Counted from the first letter of the stretch, positions 51,848 through 60,677 are shown. The stretch is 64,000 nt of DNA from DASSUW01 sp963835525 (GCA_963835525.1 CAWIFM010000003.1:558001-622000), one strand, 5' to 3'. The notes: generated by a model from the sequence alone, not told the origin. Program-made: numbers and translations.

Positions 51848-54046
51848 GTGTCCGCACCCGTACAAGCGACCGGCCATCCGGCCGGCACCCTCTCCAGCCT
51901 CCGCGCGCTGCTCGACGTGGCCGCCGTCGTCCGCTCGCGCGACGACCTGACGCGGCTGCTCGAAGCTACCGCCGCCACCGTGGCCCAGGAGCTGGGCTAT
52001 GCCGCTGTCGTGGTCAACATGTACCGGCCGGCCTGGGACGACTACGAGGTCGTCGTCGCCGAGGACCAGGACGAGCAGGCGCGGCAGGAGCTGCTCGGCC
52101 GGCGGGTCCAGCCCTCCGAGCTCGACAAGCTGCTCGACGAGCGCTTCCGCCGCCATGGCGCCTTCCTGGTGCCGCACGACCAGTTCGACTTCGAGAGCCT
52201 CGACATGACGTGGGTGACCGGCAGCGTGGCCGGCGAGGGGCCCGACGCCTGGCACCCCGACGACGCGCTGCTCGTGCCGCTCACCGCCTCCGACGGCCGC
52301 CGGCTCGCCTTCCTCTCGCTCGACGAGCCGCTCGACGGCCGCCGTCCGTCCGACGCCGCGCTGGAGGTGCTGTCCGCCGTGGCGGCGCTCGTGGCCAGCG
52401 TCATCGAGCACGCCCAGCTCGCGGCCGAGGCGGCGCGCCACCGCGCCGCGGTCGAGCACCTGCTGCGCGTCTCGTCCGATCTGACCTCGAGCCGTTCGCG
52501 CGGCGAGATGCTGCGCGCCGTCTGCGAGGGGGTCCGCGACGCGCTCGGCTTCGAGCTGGCCGGCGTCTTCCTCGACGAGGCGGGCGACGGGCGGCTGCTG
52601 CCCGCGGCCGGCGTGGGCTTCGACTTCGTCGCGGGCCTCGGCAGCTTCGCGGCCGGCGCCGTCGAGCGCATGATCGCGCCCGAGCTCGTCAAGGAGGGCT
52701 GCGTGCTGCTCGACTCCGAGACGGCGAGCGCGCTGGCCGCCGAGGCGGGCATGCCGACCGTGTACGTCTCGCGCAACAACGGCCGCGGGCCGTACGCGTG
52801 GCACCACCACTGGCTGATGGTGCCGCTGCGCGATCGCTCCGGCGCGCTGCTGGGCTTCCTGTGGGCCGACGAGCCGGTCGACCTCCTGCTGCCGGGGATC
52901 GACGACCTGCGTGCCCTGCGCGCCTTCGCCAACCACGCCGTCGGCGCGATCGAGGCCGCCCGCGCACTCGAGCAGATGCGCGACCTCGCCGAGCTCGACC
53001 CGCTGACCGGCCTGCGCAATCGCCGCGGCTTCGAGCAGGGGCTCGACAGCCGCCGCGGCCCGCTGGCCCTCGTCATCTGCGACCTCGACCACTTCAAGCG
53101 CGTCAACGACACCCTCGGCCACCCGGCCGGCGACGACGTCCTGCGCCGCTTCGCCGATCTCCTGCGCGCATGCACGCGCGAGGACGACGCGGCGATCCGG
53201 CTCGGCGGCGAGGAGTTCGCGCTGGTGCTGAGCGGGGTCGGCGAGCGCGACGCGCTGTCCGTGGCCGAGCGCCTGCGGCGCGAGGTGGCGGTCGAGTTCC
53301 GCGACTTCCCGGTGCCGATCTCGGTCTCGGTCGGCATCGCCGACTCCGGCCCGTGCGACGGCGCCGAGTCGCTGGTGCGGGCCGCCAACCGCGCGCTGTT
53401 CGCGGCCAAGCGGCTCGGCCGCGACCGCTGCGTGGTCCACCACGCCGAGACGCTGGCCATGCTCGACGCGCTGGCCGACGACCGCGCCGGCGAGCAGCTC
53501 GAGGCCGCCATGCTGCTGGCCGAGACGCTCGACCTGCGCGACGTCGCCACCGCCCGCCACTCCGAGACGGTCGGCCGCTACGCCGAGCGGATCGCCGACG
53601 AGCTGGGCCTGGCGCCCGACCAGATCGAGCGCGTGCGCGTGGCCGGCGTGCTGCACGACATCGGCAAGCTCGGCATCTCCGACGCGGTGCTGCTCAAGCC
53701 CGGCCGGCTCGAGGTGTCCGAGTGGGAGGAGATCCGCCGCCACCCCGAGATGGGCGCCCGGATCCTCGAGCACGCCAACCTGCGCGACGTCGCCAGCTGG
53801 GTGCGCGCCCACCACGAGCGCATCGACGGCCGCGGCTACCCGCACGGCCTGGCGGGCGAGAGCATCCCGCTCGAGGGTCGCATCCTCGCCGTCGCCGACG
53901 CCTACGAGGCGATGACCGCCGACCGCCCGTACCGCCGCGCCCTGGCCGAGGCCGAGGCGCGCGCCGAGCTGGTGCGCGGCGCCGGCACGCAGTTCGATGC
54001 CGACGTCGTCGCGGCGTTCCTGCGCGTGCTCGACGCGCTGGTCTAG
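51848..54046 (+). CDS. GAF-GAF-GGDEF-HD-GYP bifunctional cyclic-di-GMP protein
   Basis: 732 residues from GTG 51848, without transmembrane segments. Two GAF-like domains (about 10-190 and 200-365) precede a GGDEF domain with GGEEF at 453-457 and LDPLTGLRNRRGFEQ. A complete HD-GYP domain follows, with H603-D604 in LHDIGKLGI and HHERIDGRGYPHGL from 655, including G663-Y-P. Both synthesis and hydrolysis sites appear intact, which is an uncommon combination. The first residues before the GAF fit no alternative start. Confidence 0.93.
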   Translation: MSAPVQATGHPAGTLSSLRALLDVAAVVRSRDDLTRLLEATAATVAQELGYAAVVVNMYRPAWDDYEVVVAEDQDEQARQELLGRRVQPSELDKLLDERFRRHGAFLVPHDQFDFESLDMTWVTGSVAGEGPDAWHPDDALLVPLTASDGRRLAFLSLDEPLDGRRPSDAALEVLSAVAALVASVIEHAQLAAEAARHRAAVEHLLRVSSDLTSSRSRGEMLRAVCEGVRDALGFELAGVFLDEAGDGRLLPAAGVGFDFVAGLGSFAAGAVERMIAPELVKEGCVLLDSETASALAAEAGMPTVYVSRNNGRGPYAWHHHWLMVPLRDRSGALLGFLWADEPVDLLLPGIDDLRALRAFANHAVGAIEAARALEQMRDLAELDPLTGLRNRRGFEQGLDSRRGPLALVICDLDHFKRVNDTLGHPAGDDVLRRFADLLRACTREDDAAIRLGGEEFALVLSGVGERDALSVAERLRREVAVEFRDFPVPISVSVGIADSGPCDGAESLVRAANRALFAAKRLGRDRCVVHHAETLAMLDALADDRAGEQLEAAMLLAETLDLRDVATARHSETVGRYAERIADELGLAPDQIERVRVAGVLHDIGKLGISDAVLLKPGRLEVSEWEEIRRHPEMGARILEHANLRDVASWVRAHHERIDGRGYPHGLAGESIPLEGRILAVADAYEAMTADRPYRRALAEAEARAELVRGAGTQFDADVVAAFLRVLDALV

Positions 54047-54492
54047 TACACGCCCGCGAGCTTGCGGTGGTCCCAGCTGGCCGCCTCGCGCACCACGAAC
54101 TGCAGGCCGACACGCTTGGCCGCCTGGCCGCGCAGGTGCTCCGGGTCGACCGGGCCGCCCGTGTAGCGCTCGAAGATCTCGACGCCGAGCTCGAGCACGC
54201 CCTCGCGGTGGATGACCGCGTCGGCCTTCAGCATCACCCCTCGCAGCTGGTCATAGGTGTCGCCGGTCTCGACCTGCAGCGTGCAGCGCGCGTCGCGTTC
54301 GAGGTTGCGCACCTTCTGCGACTGCGCGTAGGTCCACGCCCACAGCTCGCCCTCGCGCACCACGTACCAGAGGGGCATCAGGTGCGGCCAGCCGTCGCGG
54401 CCCAGGGTGGCGCAGGTCACCACGCGCTGCTCGTCGAGGAAGGCCGCGACCTCCTCGGCGGACATGGCGATCTGCGCGCGGCGGCTGCTCAC
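54043..54492 (-). CDS. PPOX-class flavin/F420 split-barrel protein
   Basis: 149 residues from GTG 54492 (GTGA overlap with the PafBC stop); ATG 54465 is an alternative. The split-barrel pattern shows FLDEQRVVTCATLGRDGWPHLMPLWYVVREGELWAWTYAQSQKVRNLERDARCTLQVETGD, as in PNPOx-like and F420-dependent reductases. The cofactor is not settled by the sequence. The stop is shared with the convergent HD-GYP gene (CTAG). Confidence 0.87.
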   Translation of the reverse strand: MSSRRAQIAMSAEEVAAFLDEQRVVTCATLGRDGWPHLMPLWYVVREGELWAWTYAQSQKVRNLERDARCTLQVETGDTYDQLRGVMLKADAVIHREGVLELGVEIFERYTGGPVDPEHLRGQAAKRVGLQFVVREAASWDHRKLAGVY

Positions 54493-56504
54493 GTGCTGGG
54501 CGCGAGCAGGCGCTCGGCGGCGGCCAGCACCGCCTCGCGGGCGGCCGGCGGCTCCAGCACCGCCGCGTCGCCGGCCTCCTTGAGGATCTCCTTGACGAGG
54601 TAGTCGAGACCCTGGAATCGCAACTCGACGACGATCGCGCCGTCCTCCATCTCGGCGATGACGTTGCGCTTCTCGCGCGACCAGCGGGCCTGCTCCGGTG
54701 AGATCCACACGCGCGCGACCTGCGAGCCTTCGATCTCGCCCGTGCGCGGCCAGCCGCCGACGTCGGCGAGCGGAGCAAGCTCGGGGCGCCGCTCGAAGTG
54801 CTCGTCGAGCGCCACCGCGCTCTTGATCCGGTCGAGCCTGAAGTGCTTGAGCTTGTCCTCGTAGGCGGCCACGTACCAGGCCTCGAGGCCGTTGAACAGC
54901 GCATAGGGCTCCACCGTCCGTCGCGAGAACTGGCCCTCGGCGTTCCAGTACTCGAAGCGCAGCAGCCGGTTGTCGTGCACCGCCCGCTCGACCGTGTGGG
55001 CCACGTCGTCGGCGACCGTCGGCGAGGTGATCTGCAGGCCCTCCTCGACCGGGTCGTGGCCGAGCGCGGCCACGACCTTCTCGCGCGCGCTGCCCAGCTC
55101 CGGCTGGGCGAGGTTGAGCAGGTCGATCGCCGCCACCAGCGCCTTGGCCTCGATCGGCAGCAGCCGCGCCGGGCGGTCGAAGGTGTCCGAGTACGGCTCG
55201 GGGTCGACCTCGATCTCGCCGCTCGGCAGCACCTCGGCGTAGATCACGTAGGCGCCGCCGCCGAAGTTGACGACGTTGAGCACCGAGATGTCCTCGCGCA
55301 GCTCCTGCGGCGACATCTTGAGCTGCTCGCAGACCTCGTCGACCGGCAGTCGCCGGCCCTCGCGGCCGGCGGCGATCAGCACCGACGCCAGCGTCACGAG
55401 GCGGGCGAAGCGCTCCGGGCGGATCGTGCCCTCGCTGCCGCGTCCGCGGCCGTTGGCGTCGCTCTCGACCGCGTCGGCCGGCGGGATCGCGGTGAGCTCG
55501 GGCGGCTCGCCGCGGTGGAGCTCGGCGATCCGGTCGATCCGCTCGCGCGCCTCCTCGACCAGCTCGGCAGGGCCTTCGACGCGCGCGTGCTGCTGGAGGC
55601 CGAGGGCCCAGGAGATCAGCAGCCGCGGCACGGCGTAGTCCGTGTGGAACACGTTGTCGCGCAGCTCGCCGTAGGCGCCGAACTGACGCTCGACGTACCA
55701 GGACACCTCGTCGGAGACCCAGACCTCGGCGGCGCCGGCCGGGTCGCCGAGCTGCCACGGGGTGCGGCCGGCGTACTGGCGCGGGTCGAAGTCGGGCGGC
55801 CGCTGGAAGTCGTGCTCGGCCTTGGTCGCGTACGCGACCTTGCCGCGGATGCGCGAGAGCCGGAACACGCGCACGTCCTCGCGCTCGTGCGAGTAGCCGA
55901 CGAGGTAGAACTGCCCGCCCTCGAACAGCAGGTGGTACGGGTCGACCTTGCGCAGCGCCGTCGCGTCCGACTGCATCGTGTAGTACTCGAACTCGATCCG
56001 CTTGCGGCGGTAGATCGCCGTGTCGATCTTCGCGAGCCGCGCCGACACCTCGGCCCCGCCGGCCGACGCCGTGATGCCGAGGCCGACCGTCTGCTGCAGG
56101 TTCGAGCCGAGCGGGCTCGGGCGCCCCCAGGTGATCTGCTGGAGCGCCAGCCGCAGCGGCTCGGCGTAGGCGAACTCGCCGTCGAGCAGCGTCAGCGCGG
56201 TGTTCAGGGCCGCGCGCTCGTCGTCGGTGAACTCGATCGCCGGCAGGTGGAAGGCCTCCGGCGCGAGCGAGTAGTTCTCCTGCTCGGAGAAGCCGTCGGC
56301 GGGCTTGTCGACCGTGAGGTGGATGCCGAGCGCGTCGAGCTCCGCGCGGTCGGCGTAGAAGCGGCGGGCGAAGGCGTCCTCGGTCATGTCCGAGTAGCCC
56401 TCCACGTCACGCCGGATTTCCGTGGCTGTGACCGGCCGGCGCTCGGCCATCAGGTACGAGATCAGGGACAGCTGCCTGATCAGCTTTTCGGTGTCCTTCG
56501 CCAA
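54489..56504 (-). CDS. pafBC: Fused PafB-PafC WYL-domain DNA-damage regulator
   Basis: 671 residues from TTG 56504, chosen because GGAG lies 6 bases upstream and the frame starts MAKDTEKLIRQLSLISYLMAERRPVTATEIRRDV. The first half (1-330) is PafB-like: winged helix, WYL domain (about 165-240, with YHLLFEGGQFYLVGYSHEREDVRVFRLSRI) and WCX tail. The second half (about 350-671) is PafC-like, with a second winged helix and WYL domain (PYALFNGLEAWYVAAYEDKLKHFRLDRI). In mycobacteria PafB and PafC are separate and together drive LexA-independent repair genes. No prokaryotic proteasome (pafA) gene is adjacent in the window. Confidence 0.9.
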   Translation of the reverse strand: MAKDTEKLIRQLSLISYLMAERRPVTATEIRRDVEGYSDMTEDAFARRFYADRAELDALGIHLTVDKPADGFSEQENYSLAPEAFHLPAIEFTDDERAALNTALTLLDGEFAYAEPLRLALQQITWGRPSPLGSNLQQTVGLGITASAGGAEVSARLAKIDTAIYRRKRIEFEYYTMQSDATALRKVDPYHLLFEGGQFYLVGYSHEREDVRVFRLSRIRGKVAYATKAEHDFQRPPDFDPRQYAGRTPWQLGDPAGAAEVWVSDEVSWYVERQFGAYGELRDNVFHTDYAVPRLLISWALGLQQHARVEGPAELVEEARERIDRIAELHRGEPPELTAIPPADAVESDANGRGRGSEGTIRPERFARLVTLASVLIAAGREGRRLPVDEVCEQLKMSPQELREDISVLNVVNFGGGAYVIYAEVLPSGEIEVDPEPYSDTFDRPARLLPIEAKALVAAIDLLNLAQPELGSAREKVVAALGHDPVEEGLQITSPTVADDVAHTVERAVHDNRLLRFEYWNAEGQFSRRTVEPYALFNGLEAWYVAAYEDKLKHFRLDRIKSAVALDEHFERRPELAPLADVGGWPRTGEIEGSQVARVWISPEQARWSREKRNVIAEMEDGAIVVELRFQGLDYLVKEILKEAGDAAVLEPPAAREAVLAAAERLLAPST

Positions 56505-56624
56505 ACCTGGCTCCAACCTTAGACGCGACCGTTCGGGCCCGATCCTCCTACCCTGTGATGCGGCGCTCTTTGCGGCAGATTGAAGCGATTCGCGGGAGTG
56601 CCGATACAGAGTCACGCCGTGCCG

Positions 56625-57251
56625 ATGCGCCTTGTCCTGATCGAAGATCACCAGGCCCTCCGCGAGGGCCTCGAGCTGCTGCTCGGACGCGAGGGCTGCG
56701 AGGTGGTCGGCACCGCGGGCACCGCCGCCGAAGGGCGCGAGCTGATCGAGCGCCTCGATCCCGATGTTTCTCTGGTCGACATTCGCCTCGGCGAGGACTC
56801 CGGCATCGACCTCACGCGCGCGGTCCTGGACGCCGATCCCGAGCGCCGCATCGTCCTCTACACGGGCTCGAGCGACGTCGAGCTGCTGATCAGCGGGCTC
56901 GACTCCGGCGCGCGCGGCTACGCGCTCAAGGAGGGGACTCCGAGCGAGCTCACCGGCGCGCTGGCGACGGTCGCCGAGGGCGGGACCTACGTCGACCCGC
57001 GGCTGCGGCCCGCGCTGCTCTCGCGCCAGACGACGCAGCGGATGCCCTCGCTTTCCAAGCGCGAGCGCGAGATCATGGACCTGCTCGCGCAGGGGCTGAC
57101 CGGCGAGGACGTGGCCGAGCGTCTGTTCCTCTCGAGCGAGACCGTCAAGACGCACATCCGCAACGCCATGAGCAAGCTGGAGGCCCACACGCGCGTGCAC
57201 GCCGTGGCGATCGCCCTCCGCGAGGGCTACATCTCGGGGCCGGACTCGTGA
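56625..57251 (+). CDS. NarL/LuxR-type response regulator
   Basis: 208 residues from ATG 56625 (MRLVLIEDHQ); GTG 56619 would add two residues. The receiver has D8, phospho-acceptor D52 in DVSLVDIRLG, the Ser/Thr of LYTGSS and K in GYALKEGTPSEL. The LuxR HTH is LSKREREIMDLLAQGLTGEDVAERLFLSSETVKTHIRNAMSKLEAHTRVHAV. It is coupled by GTGA to a tiny HisKA-only protein, with no full kinase nearby on the same unit. Confidence 0.92.
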   Translation: MRLVLIEDHQALREGLELLLGREGCEVVGTAGTAAEGRELIERLDPDVSLVDIRLGEDSGIDLTRAVLDADPERRIVLYTGSSDVELLISGLDSGARGYALKEGTPSELTGALATVAEGGTYVDPRLRPALLSRQTTQRMPSLSKREREIMDLLAQGLTGEDVAERLFLSSETVKTHIRNAMSKLEAHTRVHAVAIALREGYISGPDS

Positions 57252-57445
57252 CCGACGACGAGCGGCGCCGCATCCAGCACGATCTGCGCACCCCGCTCAC
57301 GATCGTCTCCGGCTTCTCGGAGGTGCTCGCCGCCGACCGCCCGATCTCCGACGAGGCCCGGCGCGACTACGCCGCCCGCATCCACGCGGCCGCCGAGGAG
57401 CTGCGCGAGATGATCGACGCGCTGCTCGATCAGCCCGCCGCCTAG
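57248..57445 (+). CDS. Stand-alone HisKA (DHp) phosphoacceptor mini-protein
   Basis: 65 residues from GTG 57248, overlapping the response-regulator stop by 4 bp (GTGA). Residues 5-63 are a HisKA-like two-helix domain: the H box IQHDLRTPLTIVSGFSEVL with H11, then a second amphipathic helix RRDYAARIHAAAEELREMIDALL. There is no ATPase domain in frame or in the following sequence, and the stop TAG is shared with the convergent methyltransferase. It could be a phosphotransfer or dimerisation partner of the preceding regulator. A decayed kinase is the alternative, but the clean ends argue against it. Confidence 0.75.
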   Translation: MTDDERRRIQHDLRTPLTIVSGFSEVLAADRPISDEARRDYAARIHAAAEELREMIDALLDQPAA

Positions 57446-58176
57446 GCCTTCCGACCCACGATCAGGAGGTACTCCACGGGGAGCTCGGCGTCGGCGTCGC
57501 CGGTGTTCCAGCGCCGGACGAAGTCCAGGAAGGCGCGGTCGAGCTCCGCGCGGCGGTCGTCGTCGAGGCTCGCGTAGGTGGCGATCACCGGTCCGAAGGT
57601 CGCCTTGTAGTAGTCGACGAAGCCCTGCGGGCCCCCGGGCGTGCGCTCGACGTAGGTGCCGCGGCTGAACCCGAGCGACACGCGGTCGCCGAACAGGCCG
57701 CGGACGTGCTCTTCGACGCCCCAGAGGGTCGGTGGCTCCGCGCCGAAGATCCGGAGGAACTCGCCGGCCATGCCCTCGGGCGTGAACGTGATCAGCCCGA
57801 TCGTGCCGCCGGGGCGACAGACGCGGACGAGCTCGCCGGCCGCCGCCTCGTGGTCGGGGGCGAAGATGACGCCGGCCGCCGAGGTCACCACGTCGAACTC
57901 GCCGTCGGCGAACGGCAGCGCCGCGGCGTCCGCCTGCACCCAGTCGATCCCGGGAGCCTCGCGACGACCCGCCTCGAGCTGCGCCGGCTCGAGATCGCAG
58001 GCCACGACGTCGGCGCCCGCCTCGGCCGCGCGGATGGCGACGTTGCCGGTGCCGGCCGCCACGTCGAGCACCCGTTGCCCGGGCCCGATGCCGCACGCCG
58101 TCACCAGCGTCGGGCCGAAGTTCCAGATCATCTCCCTCGCGAAGCGGGGGTAGTCGCCGAGCGCCCAGACTGTCAT
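57442..58176 (-). CDS. UbiE-like SAM methyltransferase
   Basis: 244 residues from ATG 58176; an upstream in-frame start at 58227 would only add a hairpin-encoded stretch. Motif I is VLDVAAGTGNVAIRAAEAGADVVACDLEPAQL; ADAAALPFADGEFDVVTSAAGVIFAPDHE and CRPGGTIGLITFTPEG give motifs II and III. It methylates a small molecule, substrate unknown. It ends at the CTAG shared with the HisKA mini-protein. Confidence 0.88.
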   Translation of the reverse strand: MTVWALGDYPRFAREMIWNFGPTLVTACGIGPGQRVLDVAAGTGNVAIRAAEAGADVVACDLEPAQLEAGRREAPGIDWVQADAAALPFADGEFDVVTSAAGVIFAPDHEAAAGELVRVCRPGGTIGLITFTPEGMAGEFLRIFGAEPPTLWGVEEHVRGLFGDRVSLGFSRGTYVERTPGGPQGFVDYYKATFGPVIATYASLDDDRRAELDRAFLDFVRRWNTGDADAELPVEYLLIVGRKA

Positions 58177-58219
58177 GGGACGACGGTACGGCCGGCCGGC
58201 GGGCGTGTCTTCGCCCGCA

Positions 58220-58251
58220 CCGGCCATCCTCGTGGCCGCGAGGATGGCCGG
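58220..58251. terminator. Strong hairpin between two minus-strand genes
   Basis: CCGGCCATCCTCG pairs perfectly with CGAGGATGGCCGG (13 bp) around TGGCCG. It lies 10 bp after the frameshifted membrane gene on the minus strand and 44 bp before the methyltransferase ATG. It may be a terminator for the former or a repeat. Confidence 0.5.
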
Positions 58252-58260
58252 TTCTGGCTA

Positions 58261-58678
58261 TCAGGCCGTCACGGCGGCGGCGCGTGCGCGGTGCGTCTGC
58301 TCGGCCCGGGCGCCCGAGAGGAGCACGAGGCTCGCGGCGAGCGTCCAGGCCAGGAAGAGCAGGAAGGCCGGGCCGTACTCGGCGTCGATGAACGTGCTCC
58401 TCCAGGTTCCGAGCGGCGATCACGACCGCGACGCTGCCGTACTTGACGCCGATGCCGAGCACCGCGGCCGCGAACGCGAGCCCCGACACCCACCCGGTTC
58501 CCCCTGCCGCCTCGCGCAGCACGCCGCACAGGCAGGCGATGAACGGCAGGAAGAGCAGGAACGCCGTCAGGTGAAGCACGATCAGGGCCGTGCCGTCGCC
58601 GTCGCCGCTCACGAGCAGCAGCACGACGAACAGCGCTCCGGACATGGCTCCCACGCGAGGCGGGATCGGACGGGACAT
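58261..58678 (-). pseudogene. Frameshifted four-helix membrane protein
   Basis: The ATG at 58678 has a good ribosome site (GGAGGAG). The frame encodes three hydrophobic helices (GALFVVLLLVSG, ALIVLHLTAFLLFLPFIACLCG, VSGLAFAAAVLGIGVKYGSVAVVIAARNLEEH) and then becomes Arg-rich noise. Dropping one base near 58393 restores FIDAEYGPAFLLFLAWTLAASLVLLSGARA, a fourth helix, ending at TGA 58261 for a 138-residue protein. This is either a recent single-base frameshift, a sequencing error, or less likely programmed shifting. No family is recognised. Confidence 0.75.
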
Positions 58679-58845
58679 GAGCTCCTCCTGGGTCGACGGG
58701 CTTCGACCCGAACGTACGCCGGGGCGAGTGCCGCGGCGTCACCTCGGGCGAGCTTTCGCGTCCCCCTGCCGGGTGATCTTCGCGGCGCCCGGATCCCCAT
58801 CGGTGGTGATGCCGAACGGCCGTGGGGCCGGTAGCGTCACGAAGC

Positions 58846-59982
58846 ATGATCGGGCGCCGGGCCGACTGGATCGTCGCCCTCGTACTGGCGGCCGGCTACC
58901 AGGTCGAGATCTGGGCCGGCTCGCTGTTCGACGGGCGCTCGACCCTCGCGCAGGCAGCGGCGGCCGCGCTCGCGCTCCTGGCGACGCTGCCGCTGGGCCT
59001 GCGCCGGCGCCGGCCGGCCGCCGTGCTCGCCGTCGTCGCGGCTGCGGTCGCCGCCGTCTCGCTGCTCGACGATCCCGGCCGTCAGGGATCGCTCGCCGGC
59101 TTCCTGGCGCTGATGCTCGCCTTCTACTCGGCGGGGGCGTGGGGCGACGCGCGCCGGGGGCTCGTCGTGGCAGCCGCGACGCTCGCTGCGAGCGGCGCTC
59201 TGTTCCTCGCCGCCGAGGGCGGCGGCGATCTCGGGACCGCGATCGCGCTCACGCTGGCGTGGCTCGTCGGGCGCGAGCTGCGGCGCCACCGTGAGGCGAC
59301 CGAGACCGAGCGCGAGCGAGCCGCCCGGCTCGAGCGCACGGGCGAGGAACGGGTCCGCGCCACCATCGTCGAGGAGCGCGCCCGCATCGCACGCGAGCTG
59401 CACGATGTCGTCGCCCACAGGGTCAGCGTGATGGTCGTGCAGGCCCAGGCGGCCCAGCGCGTGCTCGAAGGTGAGCAGCGGACGGCGCGCGAGTCCCTCG
59501 GCGCGATCGAGTCGTCGGGCCGTCAGGCGCTCGTGGAGCTGCGCCGGCTGCTCGGCCTCCTGCGCCACGCGTCGGAGGGCGAGGACCTCGCGCCGCAGCC
59601 GAGCATGCAGCGCCTGGACGCCCTCGCGGACGAGATGCGCGAGGCGGGGCTGCCGGTCCGGATAGAGATCGACGGCGAGCCCCTCCCGCTGGCGCCGGGC
59701 GTGGATCTGTCCGCGTACCGGATCGTGCAGGAAGGGCTGACGAACGTCCTCCGGCACGCCGGCGAGGCGCACGCCGAGGTGCACGTCCACTACCGCCCGG
59801 ACACGCTCGAGCTCGACATCCTGGACGACGGTCCCGGCGACGGCAACGGGCAGGGCGCCGGGCAAGGGCTCGTGGGCATCCGTGAGCGCGTCGCCCTCTA
59901 TGGCGGCGGGGCGGCGGCCGGCCGCCGGCCAGAGGGCGGGTACCGGCTGCGTGCGTGGCTGCCGCTCGGCGGCGACCGATGA
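58846..59982 (+). CDS. NarL-type sensor histidine kinase (HisKA_3)
   Basis: 378 residues. The N-terminal membrane domain has about five helices (9-25, 35-52, 57-75, 83-98, 106-124) and no extended extracytoplasmic loop, suggesting sensing in or at the membrane. A coiled-coil linker (145-170) leads to HisKA_3 with H186 in RARIARELHDVVAHRVSVMV. The ATPase domain has NVLRHAGEA, DDGPG and GLVGIRERV. It phosphorylates the coupled NarL regulator. The -10 TAGCGT (58832-58837) lies 8 bases before the ATG. Confidence 0.94.
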   Translation: MIGRRADWIVALVLAAGYQVEIWAGSLFDGRSTLAQAAAAALALLATLPLGLRRRRPAAVLAVVAAAVAAVSLLDDPGRQGSLAGFLALMLAFYSAGAWGDARRGLVVAAATLAASGALFLAAEGGGDLGTAIALTLAWLVGRELRRHREATETERERAARLERTGEERVRATIVEERARIARELHDVVAHRVSVMVVQAQAAQRVLEGEQRTARESLGAIESSGRQALVELRRLLGLLRHASEGEDLAPQPSMQRLDALADEMREAGLPVRIEIDGEPLPLAPGVDLSAYRIVQEGLTNVLRHAGEAHAEVHVHYRPDTLELDILDDGPGDGNGQGAGQGLVGIRERVALYGGGAAAGRRPEGGYRLRAWLPLGGDR

Positions 59983-60677
59983 CCATCCGCATCCTGCTCG
60001 CCGACGATCAGGAGCTCGTGCGCACCGGCTTCCGGCTGATCCTGAACGCCGAGCCCGGCTTCACGGTGGTCGGCGAGGCCGGCGACGGCGCCGAGGCCGT
60101 CGAGCGGGCCCGCCTGCTGTCGCCCGATGTCGTGCTGATGGATGTGCGCATGCCGGGCGTCGACGGGATCGAGGCCACGCGCCGCCTGGGCCGGCTCGCC
60201 GGGGCGCGCCCGCGCGTGCTGATGCTCACGACGTTCGACCTCGACGAGTACGTCTTCCAGGCGCTGCGAGCGGGAGCGAGCGGGTTCATGCTCAAGGACG
60301 CGCCCGCGGATCAGCTCGCGACCGCGATCCGAGTGGTCGCGGCGGGCGACGCGCTGCTCGCGCCGTCGGTCACCCGCCGGCTGGTCGCGGAGTTCGCGCG
60401 GCGCCCGCTCGTCACCGAGGAGCCCGCGCTCGAGGAGCTCACCGTCCGCGAGCTGGACGTGCTGAAGCTCGTCGCGCGCGGGCTCTCCAACGCCGAGATC
60501 AGCCGCGAGCTCTTCATCGGGGACGCCACCGTGAAGACACACGTCAAGCGCGTGCTGGCCAAGCTCGACCTGCGCGACCGCGTGCAGGCCGTCGTCCTCG
60601 CCTACGAGTCCGGGCTCGTGCAGCCGGGCCTACGAGAGGCCCGCGCGGACGGCGAGCGCGGCGGCGGCGGTGCGTGA
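59979..60677 (+). CDS. NarL-type response regulator of the HisKA_3 pair
   Basis: 232 residues from ATG 59979 (ATGA). The receiver has D9/D10, phospho-acceptor D55 in VVLMDVRMPG, T in MLTTFD and K in FMLKDAPADQL. The LuxR HTH is LTVRELDVLKLVARGLSNAEISRELFIGDATVKTHVKRVLAKLDLRDRVQAV. The C-terminal 48 bp overlap the convergent LuxR-TPR gene, which encodes the Gly/Arg-rich tail ADGERGGGGA. Confidence 0.95.
   Translation: MTIRILLADDQELVRTGFRLILNAEPGFTVVGEAGDGAEAVERARLLSPDVVLMDVRMPGVDGIEATRRLGRLAGARPRVLMLTTFDLDEYVFQALRAGASGFMLKDAPADQLATAIRVVAAGDALLAPSVTRRLVAEFARRPLVTEEPALEELTVRELDVLKLVARGLSNAEISRELFIGDATVKTHVKRVLAKLDLRDRVQAVVLAYESGLVQPGLREARADGERGGGGA

Noticed and set aside
56505..57200. N-terminal extension of the PafBC frame across the NarL-type regulator
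   Set aside because: It lies antisense to a clear response regulator. The TTG at 56504 has a ribosome site and the expected PafB start.
57227..58678. One long minus-strand gene covering the frameshifted membrane protein and the methyltransferase region
   Set aside because: After about residue 95 the frame turns into Arg/Gly-rich noise antisense or out of frame to the methyltransferase; the true continuation is in another frame after one base.
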